The notes: generated from the letters alone by a model not told the origin. Shown: positions 38,515 through 52,299, counted from the stretch's first letter. The stretch: 64,000 nucleotides of DNA from Marchantia polymorpha subsp. ruderalis (GCA_037833965.1 AP031352.1:26454501-26518500), one strand, 5' to 3'. A program made the numbers and translations.

Positions 38515-38978
38515 GCTCGTTCATGACCGAAGCAAAGGGCCGAAACTTTAAAAAATGCTGCAACTGGATTGGAGCATCTCCGGTCTAAAGTATGAAAGCC
38601 ACGTACCGTAGGAGAGAGAGCGGCATGAATGTACCGTAGGTACAACAACAGTGAGACATCGGGCACAGGACTGTACATACAACATCTGGTGTTCGATCAT
38701 TCCGATGCCATCGTCCTGCTGTACCTCACCATTAAAGAAGTCCCTGGTGAGAATCTCCGTGGGCGCAGATCGACCAGTTGGGTTTCACTCCCTTCATTTT
38801 CCGCGCTCAGAGCCTCCTCCTGAAATTTCCGGCCAGACGAGATGACGGGTCGGGTCCCGTTGGTCGGTCAGACCAACCCATGATTCACTTCCGGTAATGA
38901 CCCGATGAGTCGACTCCCACGCTTTCCTCGAACTTGAACCTGAATACCTCACTGGGTCAATGAAGTCGGCCTCTGACC

Positions 38979-39006
38979 TCAGACTGCGGCCAGGGCCGCA
39001 GTCTGA
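38979..39006. repeat. Perfect 12-bp GC-rich hairpin
   Basis: TCAGACTGCGGC (38979-38990) is followed by the four-base loop CAGG and the exact reverse complement GCCGCAGTCTGA (38995-39006). It stands in a short GC-rich patch (38580-39130) between AT-rich DNA and has no T-run after it, so it is not a typical terminator. Function unknown. Confidence 0.8.
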
Positions 39007-39209
39007 TGGACTTAACCTTAACCTCCACGTCTTTGACTTCTCCAGCACTAATTTGCGGTCATGGAATTCACTTCCTTGGGCAGATGATCCATCGATTCTT
39101 AGAACTCCAACGATGGCTTTTTGGGTGGCGGGAGTGATGCAGGAGAGCGAGAGAAGAGTAGGATGGTGTGTTCAGATTTCAGAGCATATAAATAAGCTTA
39201 AAAGTTGAA

Positions 39210-42200
39210 AATGATGCGATAAATTTGTCAGATTTAAGATTTTCGCATGCATTTTCAATCATATGGAACATTATTATTCTTTATTTTTTATCTCTAAGTT
39301 TTTAGTTATTTTCTATTAAATTATAGTGATGTACTAATACTGCTTTACTCCAATCTCTGTATTTAAACACATTGACTTCATTTGATTTCTTCTGAAAAGT
39401 TTTGGATATTAAAGTATAGATAGTTTTTATAATTGTAATCCTAAACTATGATTCATGCATTGATCTCCATATTTTTTACAATTCTTATGTTAATAATAAA
39501 AAAAATTTCATTAGAGACGTATGCTTTTACGATTGTGTTCATGGAAATATTTACGTTATGTTTGTTGGTGTGAGCTATAAACTCATTATTCTCCATAAAA
39601 ACACCTAGATATTTGTGTTGTACATTATCTTAGATTCGTTAGATTACTCTATTTGTCACAAGGTATTAATGCACGTGAAAAAATTATTATTAAGGCACAT
39701 GCATAGATTATGATTGCATATACATTTTCCACTTCAAAAATAAAAAATGTTGTAAAATTGTTCTCTGCATCATTCAAGATAGATCGTATTAGGACGTGAA
39801 AGTGATCAGCAAAATAACAAGGTAATGGATTGAGATTGCCGGATATTAGATTTTTATTTTCACATTGAATCAATGTTTCTTCTCATACAGCCTCCACAAT
39901 TAAGCTAAACAGAAATTTAATATTATTACTTGATTGTTTACAATATGCTATCATTAGCATTAATTATTTTTTTCCAATTTCAAAAATCAATTGTACATTA
40001 GACAAGAGGATAAAAAGGTTGTAATAATGAATGTTATATTTGGATTTTGAGCAAGAGATTGGAATACATTGCATGATGTAATTATTTCGTGTATTATAAA
40101 TCAAGTTTTATGAGATAATAAATTTTATTTTAGAATAACAAAAATCTAACATCATGAAGTAGATTCAAAAGAATAGCATTGTCATAACTTATTTTATTTT
40201 TCTTTAAACTACTTGAAATCCATTTATGTACAAATGAACATTATTGAATATTCTAATGTATAAGCATGATGTTTCAAATTTTGTCAATTCTTTGCATTTC
40301 AAGGTCTATCCTTATAAAATTCAATACAAATTCATGATAGCAATATCATGTGAGTAATTATTTTCACTTAAGATGTATACTTGTGTTGCATGATATTAAA
40401 TCAATTACAAAACCGTTTATTTTGCAAGATTTACATTATTTTACTTTATTCTTGTTTTTATTCTGATAAGTCCACTTTTTAAATAAATGTATTGATATTT
40501 AAGAGGTCTAGTTAAATTCTTCAATTGATTAGATGATAATACAATATCTGAAACACTTTCCTATAATAATTTGATGTTGTTGCAAATAATAAATAAATTT
40601 TGAGGTGATATACTTGACGAATAGAAAAATCTAGAATCCAGATTTTATTGGAAATTAATATCTAGTGATATTTTAAAATGCATGAATAATCAAATATCTA
40701 AAATTTATAATTTATTAATATTTTTTATAATCTATTTTCAACTGGAATTCCTTTTACCGTTTCATCATAAATATTAATATGACAGAGTCATAATCTTTTA
40801 TCGAGATAAATCTATGCTATTTTTGGAACATCTAATCTAGATTGTTAAAATATTTAAGCAGTATATTTACTTCATAGTAACCTAAAAGATCTTTACAAAA
40901 CTGGTTTCCCTAGTAAGATTGATCAACCTGGATCTTATAATACTGATGTTGAAAACTTGATGTTGTAATTTATAAGAGAATTCTTATCTTAAGTGATAAC
41001 ACTTGAGGATTATCATGTCATAATATAAAATCTATATATCTCAAGGTGTTGTTAGTGGGTCGACCCATCTTGATAACCCTGCTTGTGTACATGAGTTGAA
41101 GTCTTCGTATTCTCCTTGCTATTGGAGCGTTATTCAAAAGACCTCTAATTGGGAGAAGACCGGAGAGTGGACCTTTAAGTAGCATTCGCAGCAAGAGCAA
41201 GTGACACAATTATTGTTCTTGGTACATGAATTATTTTAAAGGCAGTACACAGTTGAGTTGCAACCTCTATCAACGGCTGGCTATTTTACAGCTGTTGATG
41301 TTAGTTTGCAAGAACATGATTGACATGAAGTTGTGACACTTAATGTTGACTTGCAGGGAAGATCTGAAGGTTGCAAGTTGAATTCTCAGTTTTGACTCAA
41401 GAACGTTGCAACTGGATTTCAGAGTCTAGATAGACGGTGGCAAGGCATGATCTGACTCTTCAACGATTGATCTACTCGCATGTTCTATTTCCTCTTCTTA
41501 CGCTCTGCTGTAGAGCACCTTGTTTCTGCTCACCCTGAACCGGTCATTCACCTAATGAAAGTTATTGATCCGAAGACTTGTGCATTGTAACACCAAAAGA
41601 CAATGTACAGTAGAAAAAAATATCGCTCGTATTATTTATTGTTCATTGATGTCATGTAAATCAAAATAATAAAAAGAGCAGCTGATTTCCGATTTTTTTT
41701 TTTTAAATGATCAAATGATGACACACTTTCAGAAACAAATTATCGGTTTCCTCGAGGCTATGTGTGTTACCCCTAAGTGAGGAAAATGGAGGAAAATCGT
41801 TGGAATAATGGAAGAGAATTCACTGATATAATAGTTTAAAAAATAGAGGAACTTAATTGCAAAGCAAAAATCACTTCAAAATGCAGTACATCGTTTTACT
41901 AAGTGTCATCATTGAAGAAGAAAATTTTCAAACTGCTCATTTTCCAACTATCATGCTAAATTAGCATGTGTGTTTGTTAGTTTTTTTATAAACAATAACG
42001 TTGAAATCTCTCATTCTTTATTAATAAATTTTCAATGTTACATGGCTTATACATTTTATAGAATAAGGATGTTCAATGTAGATTAAACTTACAGAAGTAG
42101 AGTGTATTTGAAACTTTTTCACCAACATTCCGTTGGGTTGCGCACTCTCTTCGATATCAAGAGATTCCTGTTTTTCCCTTTGTAGTCGTTTATATCATTA

Positions 42201-43780
42201 TTATTTTATATATCTATTTTAAGTTATTTCAACCAAGAACACTATATATATATACACACACACATTTGCAAATCCTAGACTTTCAACAAAATTAGCATAA
42301 ATCAATTAGTATAAAAATACATATGCCTGAATCTAGCATCCGTATCCACCAAAACTTGTTAGTATTACTATAGAAAGGAAAACGGATACATTAAAAACCC
42401 TAGCTTTTTGCATTACATAAATTCACTGATCGTTGAGTCGTTAGGTCATGTAGCATATTTATAATTTCTTGATAATATCATCGTCAACTGTCACAATTGA
42501 GTACATGACTCGATAGAGGACCTTGGTAGTATTCCTTTTAATGCCTTGAGAATCTTCAAGAATCTGCTACGGAGAAGAAGTCGTGCTTAGTGAACATAAA
42601 ATTCCATTAACGAGCATCAAGGCCATGAAACCTCACTATCGAACAGGTAGAAAAGCGAAAGGACATGGAGCTAACAAATGATAATAGGTGCAAGGTGTGA
42701 CGTTCATACTATTGAAAATACACATAGGGAGCGAACTTGGGAAGGAGCTGGTCTTAATGACTCCCATGTTCGAATTTGGTTTCGAAGTGTCAACCCCACC
42801 GAGTAATAATATAAGAACGTTCTTTGCATCTATGTTGAAGCACGTCTAACTGACAAATGCGTAGGAAGTAATGTTACCACTTCGTACCGGCTGAAATACA
42901 ACACTTCTTAACGCGGGACTGAGTATTTGTCTTAAAAACATGTATAATACTTCTTATTAATCAGACTTGCTAATCAGTAACTAGCCTAAAATAAATGTTC
43001 ACCTATCTCGTATATGTTGCAAATGAAGAGCGTGACCTTCTTGCTACGCGTATAGGATTGTACTTGCGGTAATGGAGATAACAGTCTGCAAGTTTTCGAA
43101 GATGAACAAGAACGAGAAGTAAAAGACTTCGTAGCACTGTCAGTGAAGAGCAGACTAAATACCATAAAAAATGTGGTTAATACTCTTGAATACATCTGAC
43201 TTCTACCCCCATGACCACCATCTGCTAATACTGTACCGTGCAGTGGGCCCAGTTAACATTCTTAATCGACAGCCATTGATTACACGAATTCATATCAGCC
43301 AGTGAATTCAAAAATGCCCCACCCCCTCGCGAATAAAGAACTCACAGCATTGGCCTGGCCATTCAGTTTAGAACAACTCAATGGAAGACTGCATAATCAT
43401 TCCTATTTGAGACTTAAGAGGAAAACCTGCATCGGATAAACGAATCGGCCGAAGCGCATCAATAGCGAATCAGAAAATTGGGTGAATGCTATGAATGGAG
43501 CAATCCAGGCACCAATTCGGAAGGAGGAAAGAATTTTGGCAAAAAGTTTCAACTCGAATGAGAAGTTAAATAATTCCGGATATTAATAGCACTGATGTGC
43601 ATGATAAGAGATTGGGGTAGGTTCTAGAGCTTAGAGTAGTGTTCACTGGACCGCTGGACTCGTACAACGAGAAAGTATGCTATTTGGAAACATGGTGATT
43701 AGCCTTTATGTTTAAAAACTCCTTGTCAGCTGCCAAAACTCACCAAACGCCATGAGTGAAGCTCGTTGGGCTATATCGCT
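39210..43780. other. AT-rich block and flank without supported genes
   Basis: Bases 39210-42500 are strongly AT-rich with dense stops in all frames; 42500-43780 are more balanced. I see no domain. Small frames at 41018-41209 and 42986-43195 are open but unrecognised. Likely old mobile DNA and intergenic sequence. Confidence 0.5.
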
Positions 43781-43833
43781 TTACCTTTTCAGCAGAACAC
43801 GAATATGACATTGTGAATCAAATCTTCTTGTAC

Positions 43834-44166
43834 CTCATGTCCAGAACGTGCTAAGCTGACTGTGTAACCCCTGTGACATTCCTCGGAGCTTAAAAAATGG
43901 CCGGAGCTGCAATTCTCTAGTCCTCCAGCATCTTCATCTGCCCGGGGTCTGGAACTTTGAACTTTGAGCCGTCGTTGGAGCCACTTGTCGCATGTGCATT
44001 GATCCGTGGGTAGATTTTTCGTCCGTGATGAGTGATCCTTTAAAAACACGCAAATAGGAAACTTGTAAATAGAACGTGTCGAGGTGTGTCGGACCAAAGC
44101 TCTACAGACTTTCATCGATGTTGTTGCAACTTTTGCACAACAGAGAGCAGCACCCACTGACAGCAT
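43834..44166 (-). CDS. Possible first exon of an unidentified gene
   Basis: An ATG at 44166 opens exactly 111 codons ending at 43834 in front of a donor-like GTACAAG. The N-terminus is rich in A, V, S, T and R (MLSVGAALCCAKVATTSMKV), which could be an organelle-targeting peptide. The remainder includes two close cysteines (DQCTCDKW) and no domain I know. Downstream exons were looked for to 43200 but none joins convincingly. An E2F-like site lies about 100 bp upstream. Confidence 0.3.
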
Positions 44167-44170
44167 GTGT

Positions 44171-46226
44171 CATGAGTTTTATGCGCATATCTCCTCCCTC
44201 CCTCTCTCTCTCTCTCCCCGCAACTCGAGATGTGCTCAACTGAAAAGAGCGAAAGAGCTCCTGGCGGGAATGATGTCATCTGGCGGTTAAAAAACTGGAT
44301 ATCGTATCTCGATCGGAGGAGGAAAGGTTTTTAAAACTTGAGACACTCAGACATCATCAGATATGCGTCAAATAAAGTGAAGCGAAATGAAGAGAAAGCG
44401 TGGCCGACTTATGTCCCCTCCAATTCACTCCGGCAGCTGCATATCACGATCAGTAGCAGCCCCTTTCCACGATCTGCACCTCAGTAGTCGCTCTGTACGA
44501 GCTGAACAGTCCACATTTGTCTGTAGGACTCATTCTCCTTTCGTTGTCTCGCTGGCTGACCAGGTCTTCGAGTCATCCTCACCTGGTGCAGCTAGGTACA
44601 GTACAGTACAGGATTGGCGTTGTCGTCATCTCTGGACCTCGAGTGGCGTCTAGAAATGATTCGATGCTGTGTGGTTTGTCATTCACGCATGGGACCGACT
44701 CTCCCTTCCATATTCGGTCGCAGTAGAAAGCCTCATAGGGGTCGGAGAGAGATGTAGTAATACTACAGTTGACCGACGTCCAAGCTGAGCAAGACATGAA
44801 CGGACAATCGAATGGGAGGTAGAGGACGGTGGAGGTTCGTTTGGGAAAACACTGTTTTCAGTATTGATAAGACATCGTACGGACAGGCTGGCGTGGTGGA
44901 TTCGGAAATCTTGTGATGGACGATTCCATTTGCTGTTTTGTTTCTCTTTTGTGGATTGAGCATTTCGATTGAGACATTTGTCTCTTCTGGGCCATATCAT
45001 CCTTTCTCAGAAGTCAACATGGACGCATTTAGCTCGCATCAAATGCTTCGGTCTCTAGGGTAGGCCGGGATTCCTCGAGCGACAGCAAGTTGTGGTAACA
45101 CCAATAAGTCCGATTTCACCTGAAGACCGTCCAGCCAAAGTACCATCCCGGCACCCGTTGGATGCAAAAAGATGCAGTCCGCCACATATGGAAAATCGCC
45201 CTTCTCGGGATTCACCCCATGTTGTAATTTTCAACGTCGGGTTCAATTTTAGGACAGCATCAGAAACTTTGACATGTCTTTTGGGCTACAGTTGATTGTT
45301 GTAAAAGAGGAAGATTTCCAGTGAAAATTACGTCCTGTCCCAAGGGCCTGTGACAATATGGCATTGGAAAAGGTAGACTGCACACGTTGTGGAATCACAT
45401 GGGCTCTGTATGACGGTCCAGATGTTGGCTTCGCCGTCGGTGACGTGAAGACGAATAAACGAATGTTCTTTACTGGAAGTGGACATGGTGAGCTAGGACA
45501 GGGTTGCATTGTCAAAGTATGATCAGATGGACCAGATGAACCATTGACTTGCTGAAAAGCTCCCCAAGTTTTCGCAAACCCCTCCGATCACGTTCATGAG
45601 GTAAAGGTAAAGCTCCTAGCCTTCGGTGTTAGGAGCTCTCGAGTACAGCAGATCAATTTCAGGCGGAAACGTGGACCAACATATGCTTTTCGGGGCTCCA
45701 TGATAAAGCCATCCATATTCAGACGGAGACCATACATTTACAGTTTGTAGTCCAAGATGATCTTCGCACCTTTAGCCCTTTCGGTTGTGAGATCCTTTCC
45801 GTTAAAAGCACTTTCTGCCGTCAGTACATCGGAAATAGCCAATGACTGCCTTCACTTGTAAGAATTATCATGATGAAAGAAGAACAAAATGAAAAGGAAA
45901 CTCCTTTGCTCTCCCTTCTTTCGACACAAGCTCAGAATGAATATCTGAGTTTTGAAACTTGAAGAGGAACTATACTACAGAGCTTGAGAATTGCATTACA
46001 AAGTTCAAGGTAGAGGATTAGGACAGCCAGAGAAAAAACTGTCTCGCGGCTTCTTTTCAAGCTTAAAAGCAGCTACGTTTCTAAGGTACAACCTAGCAGT
46101 CACTATACAGAAAAAAGAGCATCATGAGCACAAGTGCATGGTGTTCCATGTAAGATTGCAGCCTTCCGCATTTGGCAATTTTGACAAAAGTGGAACAAAG
46201 GTTCTCTGAATTTCCGGCGTTCTAGG
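44171..46226. other. Intergenic region, no supported gene
   Basis: Apart from the E2F-like site near 44263, this stretch has only short overlapping frames on both strands without domains. A hairpin with near-perfect 10-bp arms (45611-45620 with 45628-45637) and a CTTCGGT loop is present. The last few hundred bases are the 3' flank of the ureidoglycine aminohydrolase gene. Confidence 0.5.
44263..44270. promoter_or_regulatory. E2F-like site GGCGGGAA
   Basis: GGCGGGAA (reverse complement TTCCCGCC) is a consensus E2F/DP site, and TGGCGG occurs again about 18 bp later. It lies about 100 bp upstream of the candidate ATG at 44166 on the minus strand, the distance expected for a promoter element of an S-phase gene. 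Its use is inference. Confidence 0.3.
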
Positions 46227-49200
46227 TCAGTGCGGATGCAGAAGTGGATCTCTATTGACATCTTTATAAATAATATATCGTGATCTAGTTCGACCTAAAG
46301 CAGCATACCTGCAGAACACGAGACTTTAGTTAGTCTAAGAGGACAAAAAACTGCAGAAATCCATTCAGTTAAAATTTACTGGGGCAATCTTCGTCATAAA
46401 AATACTTGCTACAAATAGATGAATTGAGACGTGACTGCTTATGAAACTACAGTCATTATCGAAATTAGCACTCACCACTGCGGAACATAAGGTGCCATCC
46501 AAATCACGTCACCCGCTTGAACGGGATGCCTGCGTCAAGAACGAAATATGACCATATACTTTCTTAAATACATCCGAACAGGCACAGTCATATTTTTTTA
46601 CAATACTAAGGAGACGATTTTGAAGACTATGCCATGTATTCTACAGCAGCTAATTGCGTGGAAAAGGTAAACTACTTGATAAATCGAGTGAAATAAGATA
46701 TGTAACGATGAGTCACATTGAGTTGAAATCAATGGGCAAGACAATACCAATCTTTTCCAAGTCGGTAAATCCCCCGTCCTTCGAGAAGTAGAAGACCATG
46801 CTGGTTGTAATGTACTTCCTGAAAAGGGGAAACCAAAGTGCAGGCCGCAAGTCTGTTAAGCATGAGGATGATATGAATAAAGGCAATGAATGAATTCGTG
46901 TGGTCAGCATATATGCCTACGAAGTGGTTAGACTGTGGATCAATCAAACTTGCATGAAAATGTGCGAGTCTCTTTCAAGAAAAGGCATGCACCAACTATA
47001 ATGAGTCCCAGAATCCGCGATACCGAGTACAGGAAAAATAGACACTAGAGAACTGGAGGTTGGATATGTCTTATGCAAAGACTAGGCGAGAAAAAGAAAT
47101 TATTGCAAGGAGAAGAATTCACCTTAACATTCAGATATTCTCCCGGTTGGAAGTCCATGATCTTGGGCAAAACGAAGTACAAATTGCAGTGAAGTCAACT
47201 TTCCATTTATGGCGCGTAAATTAAAGGCCTGAACCTCTCATTAAACGCCCCATTTATAGGGCTACGAGTTTTTTGTGACAGCTCTCCCTAGATTCGTATG
47301 CTTATCGACAGGTCTCATCCTGGACTGCAGAAATGGAAAATAAAGATTCGTAAAACTTTCAGAAGTATATGCATAATCTCCATATAGAGTATCTTACGTG
47401 GATATTGAAATCATATACGCCATTTGTAGGAAGCAGCTTCCGAAGCTCAAAAACCTGCAAAATGTGCGAAAGGGTTCGCAACAAGCAGAACCACCATCAA
47501 ATGAGTAGGCATACCACACGTCTAGCCTTGGTTGATTACACTGTATACACCACATGAGTGCATAACAGCAATCATGTGGTGTGTAGATAATGCAACAACA
47601 CTGAGTCGCGCAATATTCAGGGTATCTCCAGGATTACTATTTCCATTGTTATTTCAATTACTTACCTCCCCGGGAGTATCCAGAAGGGGCTGCACATCCG
47701 TCACGCCCACTATCAGTTCTGGTTTTAAACCTACTTCGTTGGAGTACCTTCATTGGAAAACACGTGGACGTCAGTGAGCCGATTGAAATGAAGTCATAAC
47801 ATGGAAAGATAAAAATCATCAATGCGCTTCAAAGAGTAAATGCAATATTTCACCTCCCTCATGTCAGACAGCTCAAACATCATGGGTGTCGTTCTAGACT
47901 AAGCAAGATCTTCCTCTTCCATGCGCACATACACTCCATTATTCGAAAATAGTAAGATTGTACCTGCGCTCGTAAATGAGCAGCATGGAGGATCCATCTG
48001 ATCGAATCTCATGGATTGTACCAGGAGGCACATAAGCATATCCATCCGCCTTGAAAAAAAGCAGGCTTTTAAGTCAGTTGGTGTGAACATATAAGATATG
48101 TTCAGTAAGGCGTCGATAGGAGTAGCAAAGACAAAATATAGTATGTACCTGAATAAGATGATTCTGTCCTTCACAAGAGAGTTGTATCTGACCATCGACT
48201 ACAAACACAAACCTGGAACACAGAGAAACGGTTTCAACTTGCAAGTCAGGTGAGCAGCCCGCAAAGAATGATAGGGTAAAGTTTTGATGGTCATGTAGAA
48301 TATTCGCAATACCCCATGAACTCTTCAAGAAGCTGATTCGACGCAGGCAGTATAATTTTTTACAGTGCCACTTGGAAGCCTCTAACTCTCTACTCAAGCG
48401 AAGGTAAGAGAATCATTTGCATATCTGTGCTGAAAAACATGACTTCAGATGAAAAATATTTTCACCTCTCCACTCCCTTGGAAGGTTGAGCAGCAGAAGA
48501 GTTCCCTACAAGTGAACACAGTCCAGGGCGAATGAAAGCTTTTTCATGACATTCAAAAACTTTGAGAACATGAAAATTCTAGTTTTCAATCGCAACAGGT
48601 CCAATTACAGAAGATCAATGATAAAATCTAAACTATTCTCAGGTTGATCGGGAATAATTATCACTCACCCTGAAACTTGACAAAGTACATGGAGAAATGT
48701 GAACCCATGGCGGGAGTTATGAGAAACGCAGCAAGGCTGTTGATCCTGCATGGCATAGATGTAACACACAATGAAGTGCGTACTTGGACAACAGGACATC
48801 AACTGTGCCAAGTCAAAGGTAAGTGACTTGGTTCCCAGCCAAACCACATGTCATAACCTGGTCCACTGCCAAGTTCAGAAGATTACCAGCCACTGATAGG
48901 CGAGAAAACTTGACTCTCAGGAGTAATGAGAGCATAGTCCCGTTCATAAACGCTTCTGGTATAACCTGGTAAATCTGCAACCATATCAACTCAAAAGGTT
49001 AGCCAAAGAGAAAATTGAAGGGAAATTTGAGTACTGCGAGAAAACAAATGAAGGCCAATGTAAACTCTCACACAGCAGGATAAACCTTTCGTCCATCACA
49101 ATTGAGGAATTTATTTCATACCATTTGGACGGCGTGCCAAGGCCAAAACAGGCAAAAGAACACAAGAAATATAAATACAACTGACACAGGAGACATGAGG

Positions 49201-50021
49201 CTCGAACCGACAATGCCAGAACCAGACGAGGTCAGTAAGGGCTCAGTAAGGCTCCTGGCGCTAAACTGTAAACTGGAATGAAATGACTAGTAATACAGCT
49301 GTGAGAAAAAGGGAATTACTGACCATATAGGTGAATTGGAGCAAGTGTAGGCTCCACCACTTTGATGTATTTGTTTTGAGCATCTTTAGGCTTAAGGTGG
49401 TTTATTCCGCCGAACGCCTGATTTAATTCCACATCGTCACGATCTGTAATTTGGTCAAACAAGACAATGCAGCCCAAATAATCAGTAGGAATTTCAACAA
49501 ATTGGAAAGTCAGCCACTGCATTATTCACAGAAAGGGCCAGTAGGGGAAAGCCAGACTTCAGAAAGGATATTGTTGTTGTTTAGCCAGAGCTTCTATATG
49601 ATAGAGCAATTCAGCTGGACTAGTACAGAGCAAACAAAGAATGCAGACCGGATATGCTTGAATCTAAGAACAGAAAAGTTCCAGAAAGCAGAAATTTTCC
49701 GAAGAGTTCTTCCGGCAGGATCCACTTACGACATTTTGTTCGTCTTGGAAACTCAACCAAAAAAGAAACTAAGTACAGCACGACTTCAGCAACATCATTT
49801 AGGGGAGAAACAATCAATGATCACTGGCCGCAGCAACGCAAATAGAAAGCTTAGCCGAACATCGTTCCCCACGAAATTGCACCAACAGAAATGATCACCA
49901 AAGCTTCTCCGACCATAATTCTCACACCTGGACACGAATCGGCAGAAACGAAATCCGAGTTGGATGGACGCAACCAAACACCCAAGAGCAGGAGAAGAAG
50001 CATGCTGTGAAAAATCTTCAT
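46227..50021 (-). CDS. UGLYAH: (S)-ureidoglycine aminohydrolase, 13 exons
   Basis: Exons (minus): 50021-49928, 49443-49324, 48974-48887, 48745-48669, 48505-48466, 48212-48149, 48049-47964, 47747-47666, 47454-47398, 47161-47123, 46818-46748, 46529-46476, 46308-46227. All have GT-AG borders and matching phases and sum to 954 nt, i.e. 317 residues plus stop. The protein starts with a signal peptide (MKIFHSMLLLLLLGVW) and is a bicupin: DLPGYTRSVYERDYALITPE, LITPAMGSHFSMYF, GYAYVPPGTIHEIRSDG, then the second cupin with EVHYNQHG and VIWMAPYVPQW. E250, H252, H256 and Q290 have the spacing of the manganese ligands known in the Arabidopsis enzyme. It converts ureidoglycine to ureidoglycolate and ammonia in purine (allantoate) catabolism, probably in the endoplasmic reticulum. 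Exon 1 and exon 2 boundaries are the least certain. Confidence 0.93.
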
Positions 50022-50390
50022 CTTCCTCAACCGGCAGCACCGCAATCGACGTGCGTTGTGCGAAATGCTCTACAGAACCACCGAGCGGAGGTGAACCATT
50101 CTCCCTCTGACGATGTAGCTGACAACCTGCGTGAGCTCCTGCATACTTTGAGAATTAAGCAAATCCTGCTTAAATTAAGAATTTGATGAGGCGAGTTTAG
50201 CTCCTCGTCTCATTACCATGCGTCGCAGTTTTCTTCTGTATTCCGCGAGAGGGGCAGGGGAGAATTAGCCTCACGCATAATTACCGAGCGGGGCCGGGGC
50301 CGGGGTTGGGGTCGCGGTCTTTTCCAGTTGGATGGTTGTGCTTGTTCCTGCTGCTCTCTCTCTGCGTGATTGCATATTTCTTCATTCCTC

Positions 50391-50414
50391 TTTTTATAGA
50401 AGAGTGGACACGTG
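50391..50414 (-). promoter_or_regulatory. Putative TATA box and G-box of the UGLYAH gene
   Basis: Read on the minus strand, CACGTG (50414-50409, in GTCCACGTGTCC) is followed about ten bases later by TATAAAAA (50398-50391). This lies about 370 bp before the ATG at 50021. The order and spacing fit a light- or stress-responsive plant promoter with a leader of roughly 340 bases. No transcription start is known. Confidence 0.4.
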
Positions 50415-50579
50415 GACTCCACGAGGGATTGGGACCCCGTCGACTGGGAAAGAGTGGCCATGTGTACCCTGCAGAGTCTGACGCAGGAGCCGACTCATTT
50501 GGCGAAAACTTTGGAAGCCTCTGAGACGTTACTAGGCTGCAAGAAGCCGTCGATTTGTTCACAGACTTCCAATCCTGAT

Positions 50580-52228
50580 ATTGATTCATAGATACTTTAG
50601 AATATTCAATAAATTATGTCACAATATATAATATATTTTACATTTTAAGTAATTTCAATAACCTCCTTATCCTATTTCAATATTCCATTACGGGACTCAA
50701 AAGAATATTTACATGAAATGATATAACATTCGGACAACGACTAATATTATTAATAGAAAAAACTGTTAGTTCCACCAAGTTAAATTGTGTAAAATTTAAA
50801 TCACATAAAGATTCTAAGTAATTACTATTTATAATAAGAAATTTATTTGAATCATAATAACATAAGCTGACATTTCCAATATTTTATAATTTATTTTTCT
50901 TTATAATCGTGAAATATCCTTAGAATAGAATATCATATATAAAATATTTAAATAACATGTATTAAAATTTAAATTATATCAACATCTTTAACAATAGAAG
51001 TATTTAAAACAACTGATATTTGAAAAAAAAATTGAAAAAAAATGATTAACACATAGAATATTGGAAATAAATATATTTGTTTAAAATACTGATATTTACA
51101 CAAAACAGGTTGTTTAAATAAATAAATTTAATAATTTAATTTTCAAAATTGGGAAAGTATATCAATGAAGATGGATCATTGACATTAAACGTAAGAACAG
51201 GAGTATCAAAATGGCATAATTATACATTATTTTTGAATTTGAAAAAAATGTAAACGTAATGTAAGATTAAATATAGAAAACGCCTTCAATTCATCGTCCA
51301 ATTCTTTCGCATGTGCAAAAGGGAAGTTTCAGATGTTTTTTTATTACTTATAAAAGAAATAAGAATTATATATAACGATTTATAAAGTTAAAATCATTTG
51401 ATCATCTGTTTAGGGGAAAAAGGTAATTCTAAAATCTCCATATATATAATCAACGTGAAAATATCAAAATAAGAAATTTTTGAATTTTGAAAAATATAAA
51501 TTTGAATCTTTAAAAAACATAGAGATGTTTTTAAAGATTTTTTTTTTGAAAAAATTCAATTAATGTAAATTTCCTTTTTATGTTTTGAATCATATTTCAT
51601 ACGTAAAAAAGAAAAAAATATATAAAATAAATAGTATGAAATCTAATAACTTTAAGTAAGGGGATTATTCACTCATATTCAATCAATAAGAAAAGAAAGT
51701 TGGAAATAATCAAAATGTTGAAAGGAATTTTTTCCAAATTTAGTAAATTAAAATATTTATCATCTAAAAATAATTATTGAAAGAATAATACCGCTGAAGT
51801 CGTAATGACTAGTAGGAGAGTTTGCGATACTGATTAACTATACAGCCAGACGTGAATCCTAAGAAGCCGAAGGCCCTTTGGTCTATGGGCCTGAGAGAGT
51901 CTCGCCTACCGCGCGCCTCCAGCTAGGCCCGTCGAACTGTTCGCTCCAAAATCCAAGCAATACGTGAAGCGAGTAATCTATAATCCCATCTAAGATAGTC
52001 GAAAGTCCCTTTAAGGTCCTCTTTAGAGATAAAAAACAAGAACTATAACCACAAATCTTCTCTTACTAGCACTAATCAATCTGGCAGTCTACTGCACTGT
52101 GACACCCACTGCGCCCGCAACCTACTTTGTCAAAGGCACACAACTCCAGTCTAATCTATTCCAAAGAAAGGTAAAAATAGGTCTTTTTTAATATTGATTT
52201 ATTTTGTCTATAGCTGCTTAGGTACCAA
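50580..52228. other. AT-rich block and tRNA upstream region
   Basis: Bases 50580-51790 are strongly AT-rich with no supported gene. From about 51790 the composition becomes mixed. This last part (51850-52180) was checked for 5S rRNA, U6 and further tRNAs, and none was recognised. Confidence 0.55.
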
Positions 52229-52299
52229 GCGCAGCTGGTGTAGTGGTATCATAGTACCCTCCCACGGTACTGACCGGGGTTCGATTCCCCGGCTGCGCA
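52229..52299 (+). tRNA. trnG-CCC: tRNA-Gly (anticodon CCC)
   Basis: A 71-nt cloverleaf without intron. The acceptor arms GCGCAGC and GCTGCGC pair perfectly, with discriminator A at 52299. The D region has the A-box TGGTGTAGTGG. The anticodon stem GTACC/GGTAC encloses CTCCCAC, giving anticodon CCC (glycine). The T arm CCGGGGTTCGATTCCCCGG is the B-box. A TTTT stretch follows directly. It is a nuclear Pol III gene. Confidence 0.95.

Noticed and set aside
51850-52180. Mixed-composition DNA before the tRNA pair, considered as 5S rRNA, snRNA or a third tRNA
   Set aside because: No match to the 5S or U6 sequences I know and no cloverleaf with A- and B-boxes.
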